DNA from: CAYUQT01 sp964596165
GTDB lineage: Bacteria > Planctomycetota > Phycisphaerae > UBA1845 > JAFGLZ01
Assembly (NCBI GenBank): GCA_964596165.1
Contig: CAZQTW010000036.1
Coordinates: 1 to 64,000 of the forward strand
Direction of reading: 5' to 3'
DNA: 64,000 bases
Made by a program: the position numbers and the translations under genes. Below the pieces are notes generated by a model, which was given only the letters and a program-made list of their open reading frames with translations, did no database searches and had not been told where the DNA came from. Shown here in pieces: positions 32,931 to 42,978 of this stretch; position 1 is the stretch's first letter; every line of letters begins with the position of its first letter.

Positions 32931-35057
32931 ATGGATCATCAGTTGAGCACATCTGACGGACACTCACCGGGGGTAGACTGTCGCCTGCTTGCGGTGGCGG
33001 GTGCGGTTGCCTTGTTGGTTTTCATCGCCTTTCTTCCCTGTCTTGACGCTGGGTTCGTTGACTGGGATGACGACAAGAACATCCTTGAGAACACCAACTT
33101 TCGCGGTCTGTGGCCCACGAATCTGTGGTGGATGCTCACTACGACGCACATGGGTCCTTATCAGCCCCTCAGTTGGCTCACGTTGGCGGTGGACTATTGT
33201 GTGTGGGGTTTGAATCCTCGCGGGTATCACCTGACGAACATCCTCCTGCACGCCGTGGGGGCCGCGGCCCTGTGTCTTGTGTGTTCGTCGGTTCTCACGG
33301 CATGGCGGGGCGAAGGTTCCGCGGTAGCTGAACGACGGTCTTATGCGCCGGTGGGTATTCTGCTTGGATCGGGAATGGCCTCCCTTGCTTGGGCCGTTCA
33401 CCCCCAGCACGTCGAGTCGGTGGCCTGGGTGACCGAGCGTCGCGACGTGCTCTCCGGCGTGTTCTATTTCCTGTGTATTTGGGCATACCTTCAGGCCCAT
33501 CGCTCGGGGCTTGGCGGTGCGTGGCGGAGTGGGTGGCAGAGGATCTCGTTGGTTTGTTGCGGACTTGCCCTGCTTAGCAAGGCGACCACGGCGAGCTTGC
33601 CGGTGGTTCTTATCTTGCTGGACATTTGTCCCCTGAAGCGATTGAGCCCGAGACCCTGGGAGTGGCTTCGCCGGTCCCAGTGGCATGTTCTTTCGGAGAA
33701 GGTGAACCACGTGTTGTTTTGCGTGCTGGCAGTTCTTGTGGGTTTCGTCGGGCAGTCGCGGGCCGGAGCGCTGAAGTCGCTGGAGCAGGTAGGCGCCGCG
33801 GAACGGTTGGCGGTTGCGTTTCACTCGATCTTCTTCTATGTCGGTAAGACCGTTTGGCCTGAAGGGTTGTCGCCACTTTATCCCCGTCCGGAAGAGATCC
33901 GTTTGACGGAGCCCCGATTCCTTTGGCCGTTCCTCGTTGTGATCGGCCTCACGGTGGTAGGGGTCGCGTTGGCGCGTCGGTTCCCCGGCGGTCTAGCGGC
34001 ATGGATCTGCTACGTCGTCACTCTGTCGCCGGTGTGCGGGTTTGTCACGATTGGTGACGAACTGGTTGCCGATCGTTACAGCTACTTGCCGACGGCAGGG
34101 TTATTCGTGTTGGCGGGTGGGTTGATCTGGTCGGTTTGGTCGAGCCCGGTCGGCGGATCGGCGAGGCGATTGCGGCAGGCTGCTGTTGTCATCGTGATTC
34201 CCATCGTGCTTTTCCGGAGCGTGTCGGAGTCGCGTCAGGTCATGAGAGTCTGGAAGGACAGCCTGTCGCTTTGGACCCACGCGACACAGCAGTGTCCGGA
34301 ATCGCACAAGGCCTGGAACAATCTTGGTGCCGCGCTGGTCAAGGCCGGGTCTTTTTCGCAGGGTGAAGAGGCCTGTCGCAAAGCCGTGTCGCTCAAGCCC
34401 GACTACGCGACCGGCTACCACAATCTGGGAATTGCATTGATTCGTCAGGGTCGGTATCGGGAGGCCAAGGGGGTTTTGGAAGAGTCGGTGCGACTGGATC
34501 CGACCTACGCTCGCGCGCACGGGACTCTGGGTTCGCTGCTGGCCATGTGGCTGGACGAACCCGCCGGTGCGATTGAGCATCTGGAGACGGCATTGAGGCT
34601 TGATCCCAAAGGCATGGTTCGCGTGCACCACCTTCTGGGCAACGCCTATCGTACGTTGGGTCAATATGATACCGCCGCCCAGGTCTACCGTGCGTCGATG
34701 CGGGCGAATCCAAGGCCCGCGAACCTGGTGGTAAACCTCGCGGCGCTTGTGGATGTCTACCTAAGCCAGGATCGTTTGGACGACGCGACGACTGCGGCGG
34801 AACAAGGTCTTCGTATTGCCCCGAACGCGGCGGAGAGTCAGTACGCCATGGCCCAGGTGATGGCTCGACGGGGCCGGCCTGTCGAGGCCGTCGAGCTATT
34901 GCGTGCGGCGATAACCGTCGAAGCATTCTTTCTGGAGCGTTCACGAACGGACCCTCACCTCCGGGAGCTGCGAGAAAACCCTGTCTTTGATCGAATGATC
35001 GGGCAATTGTCGTCCGCCACGAAGCCCTTCGGGGGAACGAGTCGGGCTGCGGATTGA
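32931..35057 (+). CDS. Multi-pass membrane protein with C-terminal TPR repeats (TMTC-like)
   Basis: A 708-residue membrane protein. About ten transmembrane helices occupy residues 20-435, with the first external loop carrying the acidic FVDWDDDKNILEN, as in bacterial relatives of TMTC/GT-C O-mannosyltransferase-type proteins. Other typical segments are PLSWLTLAVDYCVWGLNPRG and WAVHPQHVESVAWVTERRDV. From about residue 455 there are TPR units: KAWNNLGAALVKAGSFSQGE, GYHNLGIALIRQGRYREAKG. It could transfer a sugar from a lipid carrier to exported proteins; bacterial members are uncharacterised. It follows cysS by 184 bases. Confidence 0.85.
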   Translation: MDHQLSTSDGHSPGVDCRLLAVAGAVALLVFIAFLPCLDAGFVDWDDDKNILENTNFRGLWPTNLWWMLTTTHMGPYQPLSWLTLAVDYCVWGLNPRGYHLTNILLHAVGAAALCLVCSSVLTAWRGEGSAVAERRSYAPVGILLGSGMASLAWAVHPQHVESVAWVTERRDVLSGVFYFLCIWAYLQAHRSGLGGAWRSGWQRISLVCCGLALLSKATTASLPVVLILLDICPLKRLSPRPWEWLRRSQWHVLSEKVNHVLFCVLAVLVGFVGQSRAGALKSLEQVGAAERLAVAFHSIFFYVGKTVWPEGLSPLYPRPEEIRLTEPRFLWPFLVVIGLTVVGVALARRFPGGLAAWICYVVTLSPVCGFVTIGDELVADRYSYLPTAGLFVLAGGLIWSVWSSPVGGSARRLRQAAVVIVIPIVLFRSVSESRQVMRVWKDSLSLWTHATQQCPESHKAWNNLGAALVKAGSFSQGEEACRKAVSLKPDYATGYHNLGIALIRQGRYREAKGVLEESVRLDPTYARAHGTLGSLLAMWLDEPAGAIEHLETALRLDPKGMVRVHHLLGNAYRTLGQYDTAAQVYRASMRANPRPANLVVNLAALVDVYLSQDRLDDATTAAEQGLRIAPNAAESQYAMAQVMARRGRPVEAVELLRAAITVEAFFLERSRTDPHLRELRENPVFDRMIGQLSSATKPFGGTSRAAD

Positions 35058-35110
35058 GCGTTTGCCGCTGTTCCGACGACGCACCGATGAATCGTGCTGT
35101 CGGACGGGGA

Positions 35111-37516
35111 CTATGGTTCCGTCGCCTGCTTGAGTCTTTCGGTCAAGGTATTGAGCTGATACGGTTTCTGGATGAAGCCGGCCAATCCCCGACCCGTGAA
35201 TCGGCCGGCAAGGTCGTGCTCGCCATATCCGCTGGAAAGGATCACGCGGACGCCCGGATGGATTCTTTTCAATTCCTGAAACGTTTCTTCTCCGTCCATT
35301 TGGGGCATGGTGAGATCGAGCAACACGCAGACGATGTCCTTCCGGTGCTTTCGGAAGATTTCGATGGCTTCACGTCCGTTGGAGGCCGTCAATACGGTGA
35401 AGCCCAGGTGTTCCGCCATGCGCTTGGCAATGATTCTGACGGGCTCTTCATCATCGACGATCAGGAGGCTGCCTCTTCCTCTCCAGGTTTCGACGGGTCG
35501 TGACTCCCGCCGTGTCTCGGAGGCTGTTCGATCGCTTGCCGGAAACAGAATCCGGAAGGTGGTGCCTCGGTGAGGCTCGCTGTAGACCTTGATGGCTCCT
35601 TTGTGGCCTCGAACGATGCCCAGGACGGCGGCCAGACCCAACCCGCGACCGGCGAACTTGGTCGAGAAGAAGGGATCGAAGATGCGTCCGACCGTTTCTC
35701 TGTCCATGCCGCAGCCCGTGTCGGCGACCTCGAGGAATACGTAGCGTCCTTCCCGGAGTTGCTCGCCGAGGTAGGTCCCGGCCAGGTACTTGGGGTCGCA
35801 GTCCGTCACACCGGTTGACACGGAGATGACGCCGGGGCGGTCGCCGAGGGCCTCGGAGGCATTCACGATGAGGTTCATGATCACCTGGCGAATCTGAGTC
35901 GCATCGGCATCAATGGCCGGCAGTTTCGGCTCGGAGTGATACTGGATGGTCGCCTTCTTCGATATGGAGATCTCGAGCATGTGGGTCATTTCTTCGACCA
36001 GGCGTGTGAGGTTGATCGGTTCGACGACGAACCGACCTTTCCCCGCGTAGGCCAGCATCTGTTTGCACAGGTCGGCCGCTCGGTGTGCAGCCTTGGCGAT
36101 TTCGGCGAGACTCGCTCGCCCCGGAGATTCGATCGACATTTCCGTCAACGCCAGATCGGCATGCCCCAGAATGGCCGTCAGCAGGTTGTTGAAGTCGTGG
36201 GCAATGCCGCCCGCGAGGAGGCCGAGGCTTTCGAGCTTCTGCGCGTGCTGGATTTGCGCCTCCAGCTTCCGGCGTTCCTCCTCGGCTCGTTTTCGTTCCG
36301 TCAGGTCGCGAGCGAAGGCGAAATTGTATTCCTTGCCGCCAAACTCAAGATGGTTGACGGTCAGTTCGACGGGGAACACACTACCGTCTTTGCGTCGATG
36401 GACGCTTTCAAAGGAGAAGGATTTTCGTTCCCGGATTTCCTGCCAGTGACTGGGCCACCGTTCGCGCGGGAAACTGGGGTCGATGTCGGGAACGCTGAGG
36501 TTCAGCAATTCGTCGCGGGTGTATCCCAAGGAACGACATGCCGCCTCGCTAACATAGAGGAAACGGGCGTCCGGGCCGATCCAGAACGCGGCGTCCGATG
36601 CGTGGTCAACGGAGAACTGTGTCAGTCGGAGGGACTCTTCCATGCGTCTGCGGTCGGTGATGTCCAGCGCCGTGAAGGTGACGCCGGCCGACAGATCATT
36701 GGAATCGAGAGGCGTCGAGCTCAGCAGGATGTCGATGATGGATCCGTCCTTACGTCGCCACCGCGTTTCCACGGTTCCCGTGCCGCGTTGACGGATCCGT
36801 TCGTACTTGACGCGGCCGACGTAGTCATAGTCGGCCTCGGTCGGGTAGAGCATTCTGGAGTTCCGACCCAGCAGTTCTTCTCGAGCGTAACCGACCATTT
36901 CGCAGAGGCGGTCGTTGACTTCGCGGATGACCCTATTGACAGCCGTTCCGATGCCCACCGGCGCTGCAAGGAAGATGCTTCTCAGCTTGGCCTCTCGAGA
37001 TTGCAGTTCTTCTTCCGCTTGTTTTCGTTCCGTGATGTCGCGGATAATGCCGTCGTAGGAGCGAAGGTTTCCCTCGGCGTCGAAATGGAGTACCGTCGTG
37101 TTTGACACCCATCGGGTGGATCCGTCTTTTCGAATGATACGGTGTTCGAGGGGGGCGACCGTCCTGCCGGCCAAGACTTGGCGGGCCTGTTCGGTGACGG
37201 CCTGACGATCTCGTTCGTCAACCATCCGGAACCAGAGATACGGGTCGGCCGCGAACTCCTCGCTGGTATACCCCGTCACGGCAACGCAGGCCGGTCCGTG
37301 GAACGTGTCCAGGGCGTGTCCGTTTTCCACGCTCACCGTATAGATGTAGTCTGCCACGGACTCCAGGATACGTCGGTAGCGCTCCTGTGTGTCGGCGAGG
37401 GGCACATCCGCCTTGCGTCGCATCCCCTCCAGGTGTTCGAGTTCAGCGATGCGACGGCGCAATTCGCCGTTCTCATCAAGCAGTTCCTGTTTCGTCTTGG
37501 GGTCTTGCTTGGACAT
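35111..37516 (-). CDS. Soluble hybrid histidine kinase with three PAS domains and a receiver
   Basis: An 801-residue sensor kinase without transmembrane segments, so it senses a cytoplasmic signal. A short coiled coil (residues 8-35) leads into PAS domains at about 43-165, 175-290 and 298-410, each ending in an RDITERK-like PAC tail. The HisKA-type dimerisation domain has H440 in GIAHDFNNLL. The ATPase domain has the N box (NLIVNASEAL), the D-x-G box (ADTGCGMD) and G box (GRGLGLA). The receiver covers about 683-800 with phospho-acceptor D734 (LLDLTMPQMDG). Phosphate would pass from H440 to D734, then perhaps to a distant phosphotransfer protein; no regulator is adjacent. The gene converges on the TMTC-like gene. 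Confidence 0.93.
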   Translation of the reverse strand: MSKQDPKTKQELLDENGELRRRIAELEHLEGMRRKADVPLADTQERYRRILESVADYIYTVSVENGHALDTFHGPACVAVTGYTSEEFAADPYLWFRMVDERDRQAVTEQARQVLAGRTVAPLEHRIIRKDGSTRWVSNTTVLHFDAEGNLRSYDGIIRDITERKQAEEELQSREAKLRSIFLAAPVGIGTAVNRVIREVNDRLCEMVGYAREELLGRNSRMLYPTEADYDYVGRVKYERIRQRGTGTVETRWRRKDGSIIDILLSSTPLDSNDLSAGVTFTALDITDRRRMEESLRLTQFSVDHASDAAFWIGPDARFLYVSEAACRSLGYTRDELLNLSVPDIDPSFPRERWPSHWQEIRERKSFSFESVHRRKDGSVFPVELTVNHLEFGGKEYNFAFARDLTERKRAEEERRKLEAQIQHAQKLESLGLLAGGIAHDFNNLLTAILGHADLALTEMSIESPGRASLAEIAKAAHRAADLCKQMLAYAGKGRFVVEPINLTRLVEEMTHMLEISISKKATIQYHSEPKLPAIDADATQIRQVIMNLIVNASEALGDRPGVISVSTGVTDCDPKYLAGTYLGEQLREGRYVFLEVADTGCGMDRETVGRIFDPFFSTKFAGRGLGLAAVLGIVRGHKGAIKVYSEPHRGTTFRILFPASDRTASETRRESRPVETWRGRGSLLIVDDEEPVRIIAKRMAEHLGFTVLTASNGREAIEIFRKHRKDIVCVLLDLTMPQMDGEETFQELKRIHPGVRVILSSGYGEHDLAGRFTGRGLAGFIQKPYQLNTLTERLKQATEP

Positions 37517-37952
37517 GATCGCACCCGAGTCAAAGCACGACGTTCAAGAAGATGACGACGGCGAATCTGCTCGGGTCATTCTACTCCCGTTTGCGCGCCG
37601 GCGACACTACCGGCTGAGTGAGGCACATCGCGGCAACGGCCGTCGACGCGCGGGCACCTTCGAGAGGGGTGAACGTTGTTTCCTCGGTCGTCGGGCCCTG
37701 ACCGGGGCCGTGCTCGGTTGTTGCGGCAGGTGTTTAGCCCACGGGCCTCGGGCGGCGGCGCGGCCGGAAGCGACACGGCCAAGTCGTTCAACCGCGTTCC
37801 GGTCGTGATCACGGTTATGCGGGATGCACGTTGCCGTCACCACGATGCCGGGACTCTCGAAAGGCTTGACGTGTCGGGCCGCTCCAGTCAAGCTTCGTAA
37901 GCGGGACGAGAATGGATCGCGTTCAGCGGGCTCGTCCGTCAGGAGCAATACC
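37517..37952. other. 436-base divergent intergenic region
   Basis: Between the kinase (minus) and the sugar-phosphate isomerase (plus). No gene is supported. An inverted repeat, GCTTGAC (37864-37870) and GTCAAGC (37887-37893) separated by 16 bases, lies about 60 bases before the isomerase start and may be an operator. Confidence 0.45.
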
Positions 37953-38864
37953 ATGGCATCATACGGCAAGGATTCGTTGAATCGCGAGCAGAGTACGTCG
38001 ATCGACCGGCGAGAGTTTGTCGGACGGCTGGCGGGAGGCGCGGCGGCGCTCGCACTGGCGGGCCGCGGGGTCGCTCAAGCGGCCGATTCGGAATCGCCCA
38101 AGCACGTCCTCGGAGCCCAGTTGTACACGGTTCGCCAAAGCACCAAGACGATTGCGGATCTTCGCGAGGCTCTCAAGAAGGTTGCTCGAATCGGCTACAC
38201 GGCCGTTCAAGCGTCGGGTCTTGGGCCGATGGATCCGAAGGAGGTGGCGGATGCGGCGAAAGAGGCCGGCGTGGCCATCGCCGCGATTCACGCGGATTGG
38301 CCGGGCCTGTGTAAGGACACCGATCGCGTCATCGCCGAGATGAAGCTGTTTCAATGCGAACACGCGGCGATCGGTGGGTTGCCGGGTGAGTACCATACGC
38401 TGGATGGGATCAAGCGATTCGCCGGCGAACTTCCGCCCGTGGCCGAGAAGCTTGCCGCCAACGGGATCACCTTCTCCTACCACAATCATGCCCACGAGCT
38501 TGCCCGGTGCGGTAAGAAGACATGGCTCGAGACGCTGTACGAGCAGATCGATCCGAAGCACCTCAAGGCGGAGATCGATACGCACTGGATTCAACGAGGG
38601 GGCGGCGATCCGGCGGCGTGGGTTCGCCGGTATCCGGGGCGGCAGCCGTTGTTGCACCTTAAGGACATGGCCGTTACGCCCCGGGGTGAACCCCGGTTCG
38701 CGGAGATCGGTGAGGGCAACATGAACTGGCCGGCGATCCTCGATGCGGCAAAGGCGGCGGGCGTTCGGTGGTATCTGGTCGAGCAGGACGATTGCTACGG
38801 CCGCGACCCGTTTGAATCACTGGCGATTAGCTATCGGAATCTCCGCGAGATGGGGCTGAGCTGA
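37953..38864 (+). CDS. Tat-exported sugar phosphate isomerase/epimerase family protein
   Basis: A 303-residue xylose-isomerase-like TIM barrel (AP-endonuclease 2 superfamily). The start at 37953 follows AGGAG (37941-37945). A twin-arginine signal is clear: DRREFVGRLAGGAAALALAG. Metal-binding positions expected in the fold are visible: E near EHAAIGGLP, H in YHNHAHEL, D in AEIDTHWIQRGG, H in LLHLKDM and E in FAEIGEGNMNW. Such exported members are common in Planctomycetota, where they may act on oxidised sugars or glycosides. The reaction is unknown. An inverted repeat upstream may regulate it. Confidence 0.85.
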   Translation: MASYGKDSLNREQSTSIDRREFVGRLAGGAAALALAGRGVAQAADSESPKHVLGAQLYTVRQSTKTIADLREALKKVARIGYTAVQASGLGPMDPKEVADAAKEAGVAIAAIHADWPGLCKDTDRVIAEMKLFQCEHAAIGGLPGEYHTLDGIKRFAGELPPVAEKLAANGITFSYHNHAHELARCGKKTWLETLYEQIDPKHLKAEIDTHWIQRGGGDPAAWVRRYPGRQPLLHLKDMAVTPRGEPRFAEIGEGNMNWPAILDAAKAAGVRWYLVEQDDCYGRDPFESLAISYRNLREMGLS

Positions 38865-38869
38865 GGCCG

Positions 38870-39233
38870 AGATCAGCGGCGGCGAGCAACGGGTTGTGGG
38901 TTGCGTCTTCGGCACCTTCCTGGACTGAGGGACGTCGAAAGGCGGAAACGGTAACGGATTGAAGGCCCGCGTGGCGGGCTTGTCGTAGAAGACGAAGTCC
39001 GCAAAGTCGGAGAAGGGCCTTCCAGTCGCCGGGCGTCATGTCATGCCCGCCGGGGCGGAAGTAGACGCCGTTTCTATTCGGCTGACCGAGCCAATCAAAG
39101 ACAGGTTGAGCGGCCTGATAGGCGCGTTGTGCGCCCAGGGGGTTGGCCCACAGGTCTCCGGTGGCCTCCAGGCTTGAGGTTCGGCGCAAAGCGCGATCGA
39201 CGTCAGCCCCAATGCAAAGGCCGCCAGGCTCAT
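38870..39233 (-). pseudogene. Decayed secreted esterase (alpha/beta-hydrolase, CE15/CE7-like) fragment
   Basis: A broken gene. An intact start (ATG at 39233) encodes a signal peptide, MSLAAFALGLTSIALCAEPQ. Within about 45 bases the homology moves to another frame, giving LEATGDLWANPLGAQRAYQA then VFRPGGHDMTP-type C-terminal sequence (as GVYFRPGGHDMTPGDWKALL). Near 39015 it shifts again to DFADFVFYDKPATRAFNPLP. Most of the enzyme (over 300 codons) is missing, so a large internal deletion and at least one frameshift are needed. The segments resemble the C-terminus of glucuronoyl or acetylxylan esterases, including the His of HDMTP. It starts one base after the stop of the intact esterase and was probably the second gene of that operon. 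Confidence 0.65.
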
Positions 39234-39234
39234 G

Positions 39235-40566
39235 TTACGATCCTGCCTTCTCTTGGACGGAGGCATTCATCTTCCTTATATGCTGCCGGATCATCTCGTC
39301 CCTGGCGTTCGCGTAGCTGGGCCAGTTGGCATGTGTCATCATGGGTTCGTTGATCATTCGCTTGGGGCCTTTGAGGTTGTTGAATGCGGCGTAGACGCTG
39401 GTCGGTCGGCAGGTATCGTCGATGAAGCCGACGGAGACGACGGCCTCGGCCCGCGTTCGCGCGGCGAAGTTCATGGCGTCGAAGTACCTGGCGGCCTGGA
39501 GGACCTTGGGATCAGGCGTGCCGTCCGCTCCTCGCGGCACGAGCCGCGGCCAGCCGTTGACCTTTCCGGTATGGTCGCACATGGCGGGGACGTTTGCGGC
39601 AAACGCCGTCACCCTGGGTTCCAACCCGGCGGCCACGATGGACTGTCCGCCGCCCTGGCTGGATCCGTGGACGATGAGCGTGCGTCCGTCCCACTCGGGT
39701 TGTGAGGTGAGGAATTCCATCGCACGGATCAACCTGAGATACATGCCGAGAAAGTAGTAGGTGTCGCGACTCTCGCGGCCTTCCAGTCGATAGTTCTTGA
39801 GTTTTCCGTTGGCCAATTCGGCATAAAACGCCTTGGGTTGACCGTTCGGTATTCCGTGTGCGTTGATGTCCATTCCCAACGCACCGAATCTCGCATTGCT
39901 TACGGCGGCGGACAGATTTGAGCTGGCTACACCGGCACCGTGAACCGAGAGGATGGCCGGCAGGCTCTTCGGCTTGGCGCCCTTGGGGCGAGCGAGGTAG
40001 CCCGAGACCGGCATTCCGCCCAGACACTGGATCCGGACGTCAAAGCACTCCAGGTCGTCCTGGGGCGAGGGGACCGGCGTCAGCACCGGGTCCATCGGTA
40101 CCTCGGACAGTTTTCGCTTCTGTTCCGACCAGAAGGCGTCGAAGTCGTCGGGCGGCGGCATGCTCGGCTTGATCCGGAGCGGATCGACGCCTGCTGCGGC
40201 CGTGGCGGAATGCTTTTTGCCTCGTGAGTCCACATAGGTGACTTGGCAGCGGAGGAACCCCGGGGCGTCCAGCTTTCCAGTGATCGGGGGAATTTCTCCT
40301 GTGACGGGCAACGTACCACCGGCGAGTCTGTCCTCGCCGTCGTTTGTGAGGACATAGGTGATCTTGCGTTCGGCAGCGCCCGTTTCCTCCCGGATCACAG
40401 ATACCTTGAAGGCCACGGTCTCACCGGCGTGGTACGTCGCATCCGGCCGATCGGTGACGACTTTGACCGGGATCGGACCTGTGGTAGGCTTTGATTGTGC
40501 CAGTACCAGCGTCGGGATGACGAGGCAGATGAACCCACGTGTGACGAACGGTAACCTCATGTCCAT
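39235..40566 (-). CDS. Secreted acetylxylan esterase (CE7/AXE1-like)
   Basis: A 443-residue exported alpha/beta hydrolase predicted to remove acetyl groups from polysaccharide. A signal peptide (about residues 1-24) precedes an N-terminal immunoglobulin-like domain (about 30-125, VKVVTDRPDATYHAGETVAF). The AXE1-type hydrolase domain follows. The nucleophile elbow is HGSSQGGGQS, the acid is in VGFIDDTCRPTSVYAA, and the His is in MMTHANWP. Helices MPPPDDFDAFWSEQK and GYLARPKGAKPKSLP are typical. CAGGAG lies five bases before the ATG. It is divergent from the GH95-like gene, with 150 bases between, so both may be co-regulated. Confidence 0.88.
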   Translation of the reverse strand: MDMRLPFVTRGFICLVIPTLVLAQSKPTTGPIPVKVVTDRPDATYHAGETVAFKVSVIREETGAAERKITYVLTNDGEDRLAGGTLPVTGEIPPITGKLDAPGFLRCQVTYVDSRGKKHSATAAAGVDPLRIKPSMPPPDDFDAFWSEQKRKLSEVPMDPVLTPVPSPQDDLECFDVRIQCLGGMPVSGYLARPKGAKPKSLPAILSVHGAGVASSNLSAAVSNARFGALGMDINAHGIPNGQPKAFYAELANGKLKNYRLEGRESRDTYYFLGMYLRLIRAMEFLTSQPEWDGRTLIVHGSSQGGGQSIVAAGLEPRVTAFAANVPAMCDHTGKVNGWPRLVPRGADGTPDPKVLQAARYFDAMNFAARTRAEAVVSVGFIDDTCRPTSVYAAFNNLKGPKRMINEPMMTHANWPSYANARDEMIRQHIRKMNASVQEKAGS

Positions 40567-40716
40567 GTCTCCTGGTGGCTCCTTTGATCGGGTGTTGCTC
40601 TCATTTCCGCTGCTTCACAGTTCGAATCTGATTGACGGCTTCGACTTCGCCGGGCACATCGGATAGGGTACATTGACGACCGGAGGTTGTCGAAGGGATA
40701 CGGAGGACCGAGTACC

Positions 40717-42978
40717 ATGAGATCACTCCATCTCTTTCTGGGTGCGACTGCGGTAGCGTTCACTTCGGCGTGCGTCACCGGGGCGGAAGGCGGAGTGCAG
40801 CAGGTGGAGATCAACTATCCCAAGGCTGAACACGGCCTTCACTACACCTCACCGGCGAAGACGTGGGATGAAGCGTTTCCGCTAGGCAACGGCATACTCG
40901 GCGCACTGGTCTGGGGCGATGGCAAGCCGCTGAAAATCTCGCTTGATCGTACCGATCTGTGGGACCTGCGACCGGTGCCGGAGTTTCACTCCGCCGAATA
41001 CACCTACGAGCAGATGGTGCGGTGGCATCACGAGGGGCGTGTGAAGGACCTGATTCGCGTATACGAGGCGCCGTACGATCGCTCAGACGCCCCCACGAAG
41101 ATTCCCGCCGGTCGGATTGAACTGACGCTGGGTGACACGGGGGGCTTCTCTGAAGGTACGCTGAACCTGCTCGACGCGTTGGCCACGCTGAATTTCCAGG
41201 GTGAAACGCAGGTGCGGGCGATGGTCCATGCCGTCGAACCTGTCGGCATGGTCTCAATCCGCGGACCAGGCGCTGTGAGTTTGCGTCTGGTTGCACCTCC
41301 CTTCGGCGGGAAGGGCAAGCCGGGTGAGGGCAGCCTGGCCAAGCTGGGCTATCCGCCGCCGGCGGAGTCAGCCGGCGAGGGTTGGCAGGCCTTCACGCAG
41401 AAAGGTTCACAAGGGTTCCACTTCGCCGTGTACGTCGCGTGGCGAATGCAGCAAGACACGTGGCAGGCCTGCTGGAGCGTGGCGTCCAGTTTCGAGGGCG
41501 ACGATCCGCCGGCCATCGCCAAACGCCGCGTCGAAAGCGCCCTGGATGCGGGATTCGAGAAGATGCTGGTCGGCCACGCCGCCTGGTGGAAGGGCTACTG
41601 GCGAAAAGGCACACTCTCAGTTCCCAACAAGACCATCGAACGCCAATGGTTTCTTGAACAATACAAATTCGGATCGGCCAGCAGACGCGGCTCTCCACCG
41701 ATTACGCTTCAAGGTCCATGGACGGCAGACAACGGTGAACTGCCACCGTGGAAGGGGGACTATCATCACGACCTGAACACGCAATTGAGCTATTGGCCTT
41801 GCTATAGTGGCAATCGTCTGGACGAAGGTCTCAGCTATCTGGACTGGCTCTGGAAGACTCGGGCGAACTGCGTGGATTGGACCAAGCGGTTCTTCGATTT
41901 GCCGGGGATGAACGTTCCGATGACGGCCGACCTGAACAACAATCAGATCGGCGGCTGGCGGCAATACACGCACTCGGCCACGACGGGCGCCTGGCTGGCT
42001 CACCATTTCTACCTGCACTGGAAGTACAGCGCCGACGCCGAGTTCCTCCGCGATCGGGCGTACCCTTATCTCAGGGAGTGCTCGGTCTTCATCGCGGCGA
42101 TCACGGCGAAGAAAGACGCCGATGGGAAACGCACCCTTCCGCTCAGCGCGTCGCCGGAGATTAACGACAACCGACCCAACGCGTGGTTCACGGTGTGGAC
42201 CAACTACGACTTGGCCCTATGCCGATGGCTGCTCGGTGCGACGGCGGAGATGGCTGACGCCCTCAAGCTGTCTGACGAGGCTGGGCACTGGCGCCGGGTA
42301 CGTTCGGAGATGCCCGACTTGGCCTATGCCGACGACGGGCGGTTGCTGGTGGCCAAGGGATATCCACTGCCGGGGTCTCACCGCCATTTTTCTCATCTGA
42401 TGGCGATCCATCCGCTCGGGCTGATCGAATGGGATCAGGGCGAGGCGTCGCGGCGAACGATCCGAGCGTCGCTGGCGGAGTTGGATCGGCTTGGGCCGGA
42501 CTATTGGTGCGGTTACAGCTATGCATGGTTGGGCAACCTGGCCGCGCGGGCGTGCGACGGCCCCCGAGCGGAGAAGGCGCTGGAGATCTTCAGCAAGGCC
42601 TTCTGCCTTCGAAACAGTTTCCATTGTAATGGCGACCAATCCGGGAGGGGCTATTCGAAGATGACCTACCGGCCGTTCACGCTTGAAGGAAACTTTGCGG
42701 CTGCGGCGGGCATTCAGGAGATGCTCATCCAGAGTCAGGGCGGAAAGGTCCGGGTCTTCCCGGCGGTCCCGGCGGAATGGAAGGACGTGTCGTTCTCGAC
42801 GCTCCGTGCGGAGGGTGCATTCTTGGTGTCGGCTTGCCGCAAGGGTGGAGTCGCGGAGCGAATCGAGATCACCGCCGAGCGGGGCGGTCGTTGCCGACTG
42901 GTTTCGCCGTTCAGCGGGAAGGATCTCGTCCTGGATTTGAAGAAGGGCGAGACGATTGCGCTGACGAAGGATCCATAG
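40717..42978 (+). CDS. Secreted glycoside hydrolase, GH95-like (alpha-L-fucosidase/galactosidase clan)
   Basis: A 753-residue exported enzyme. The start at 40717 follows CGGAGGA (40701-40707); a signal peptide runs to about residue 24. The N-terminal beta-domain has AKTWDEAFPLGNGILGALVWGD, matching GH95. The (alpha/alpha)6 barrel carries HHDLNTQLSYWPCYSG near residue 350, the diagnostic H-x-D-x-N-x-Q-x-x-Y-W-P pattern. WRQYTHSATTGAWLAHHFYL and SASPEINDN follow. A C-terminal beta-domain ends the protein. Fucose is the usual GH95 substrate but galactose-type members exist. It sits divergent from an acetyl esterase, and the pair would deacetylate and then release a terminal sugar. Confidence 0.82.
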   Translation: MRSLHLFLGATAVAFTSACVTGAEGGVQQVEINYPKAEHGLHYTSPAKTWDEAFPLGNGILGALVWGDGKPLKISLDRTDLWDLRPVPEFHSAEYTYEQMVRWHHEGRVKDLIRVYEAPYDRSDAPTKIPAGRIELTLGDTGGFSEGTLNLLDALATLNFQGETQVRAMVHAVEPVGMVSIRGPGAVSLRLVAPPFGGKGKPGEGSLAKLGYPPPAESAGEGWQAFTQKGSQGFHFAVYVAWRMQQDTWQACWSVASSFEGDDPPAIAKRRVESALDAGFEKMLVGHAAWWKGYWRKGTLSVPNKTIERQWFLEQYKFGSASRRGSPPITLQGPWTADNGELPPWKGDYHHDLNTQLSYWPCYSGNRLDEGLSYLDWLWKTRANCVDWTKRFFDLPGMNVPMTADLNNNQIGGWRQYTHSATTGAWLAHHFYLHWKYSADAEFLRDRAYPYLRECSVFIAAITAKKDADGKRTLPLSASPEINDNRPNAWFTVWTNYDLALCRWLLGATAEMADALKLSDEAGHWRRVRSEMPDLAYADDGRLLVAKGYPLPGSHRHFSHLMAIHPLGLIEWDQGEASRRTIRASLAELDRLGPDYWCGYSYAWLGNLAARACDGPRAEKALEIFSKAFCLRNSFHCNGDQSGRGYSKMTYRPFTLEGNFAAAAGIQEMLIQSQGGKVRVFPAVPAEWKDVSFSTLRAEGAFLVSACRKGGVAERIEITAERGGRCRLVSPFSGKDLVLDLKKGETIALTKDP

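Noticed and set aside
35936..37105. A 389-codon open frame antisense to the histidine kinase
   Set aside because: The kinase has PAS, HisKA and ATPase motifs throughout this interval.
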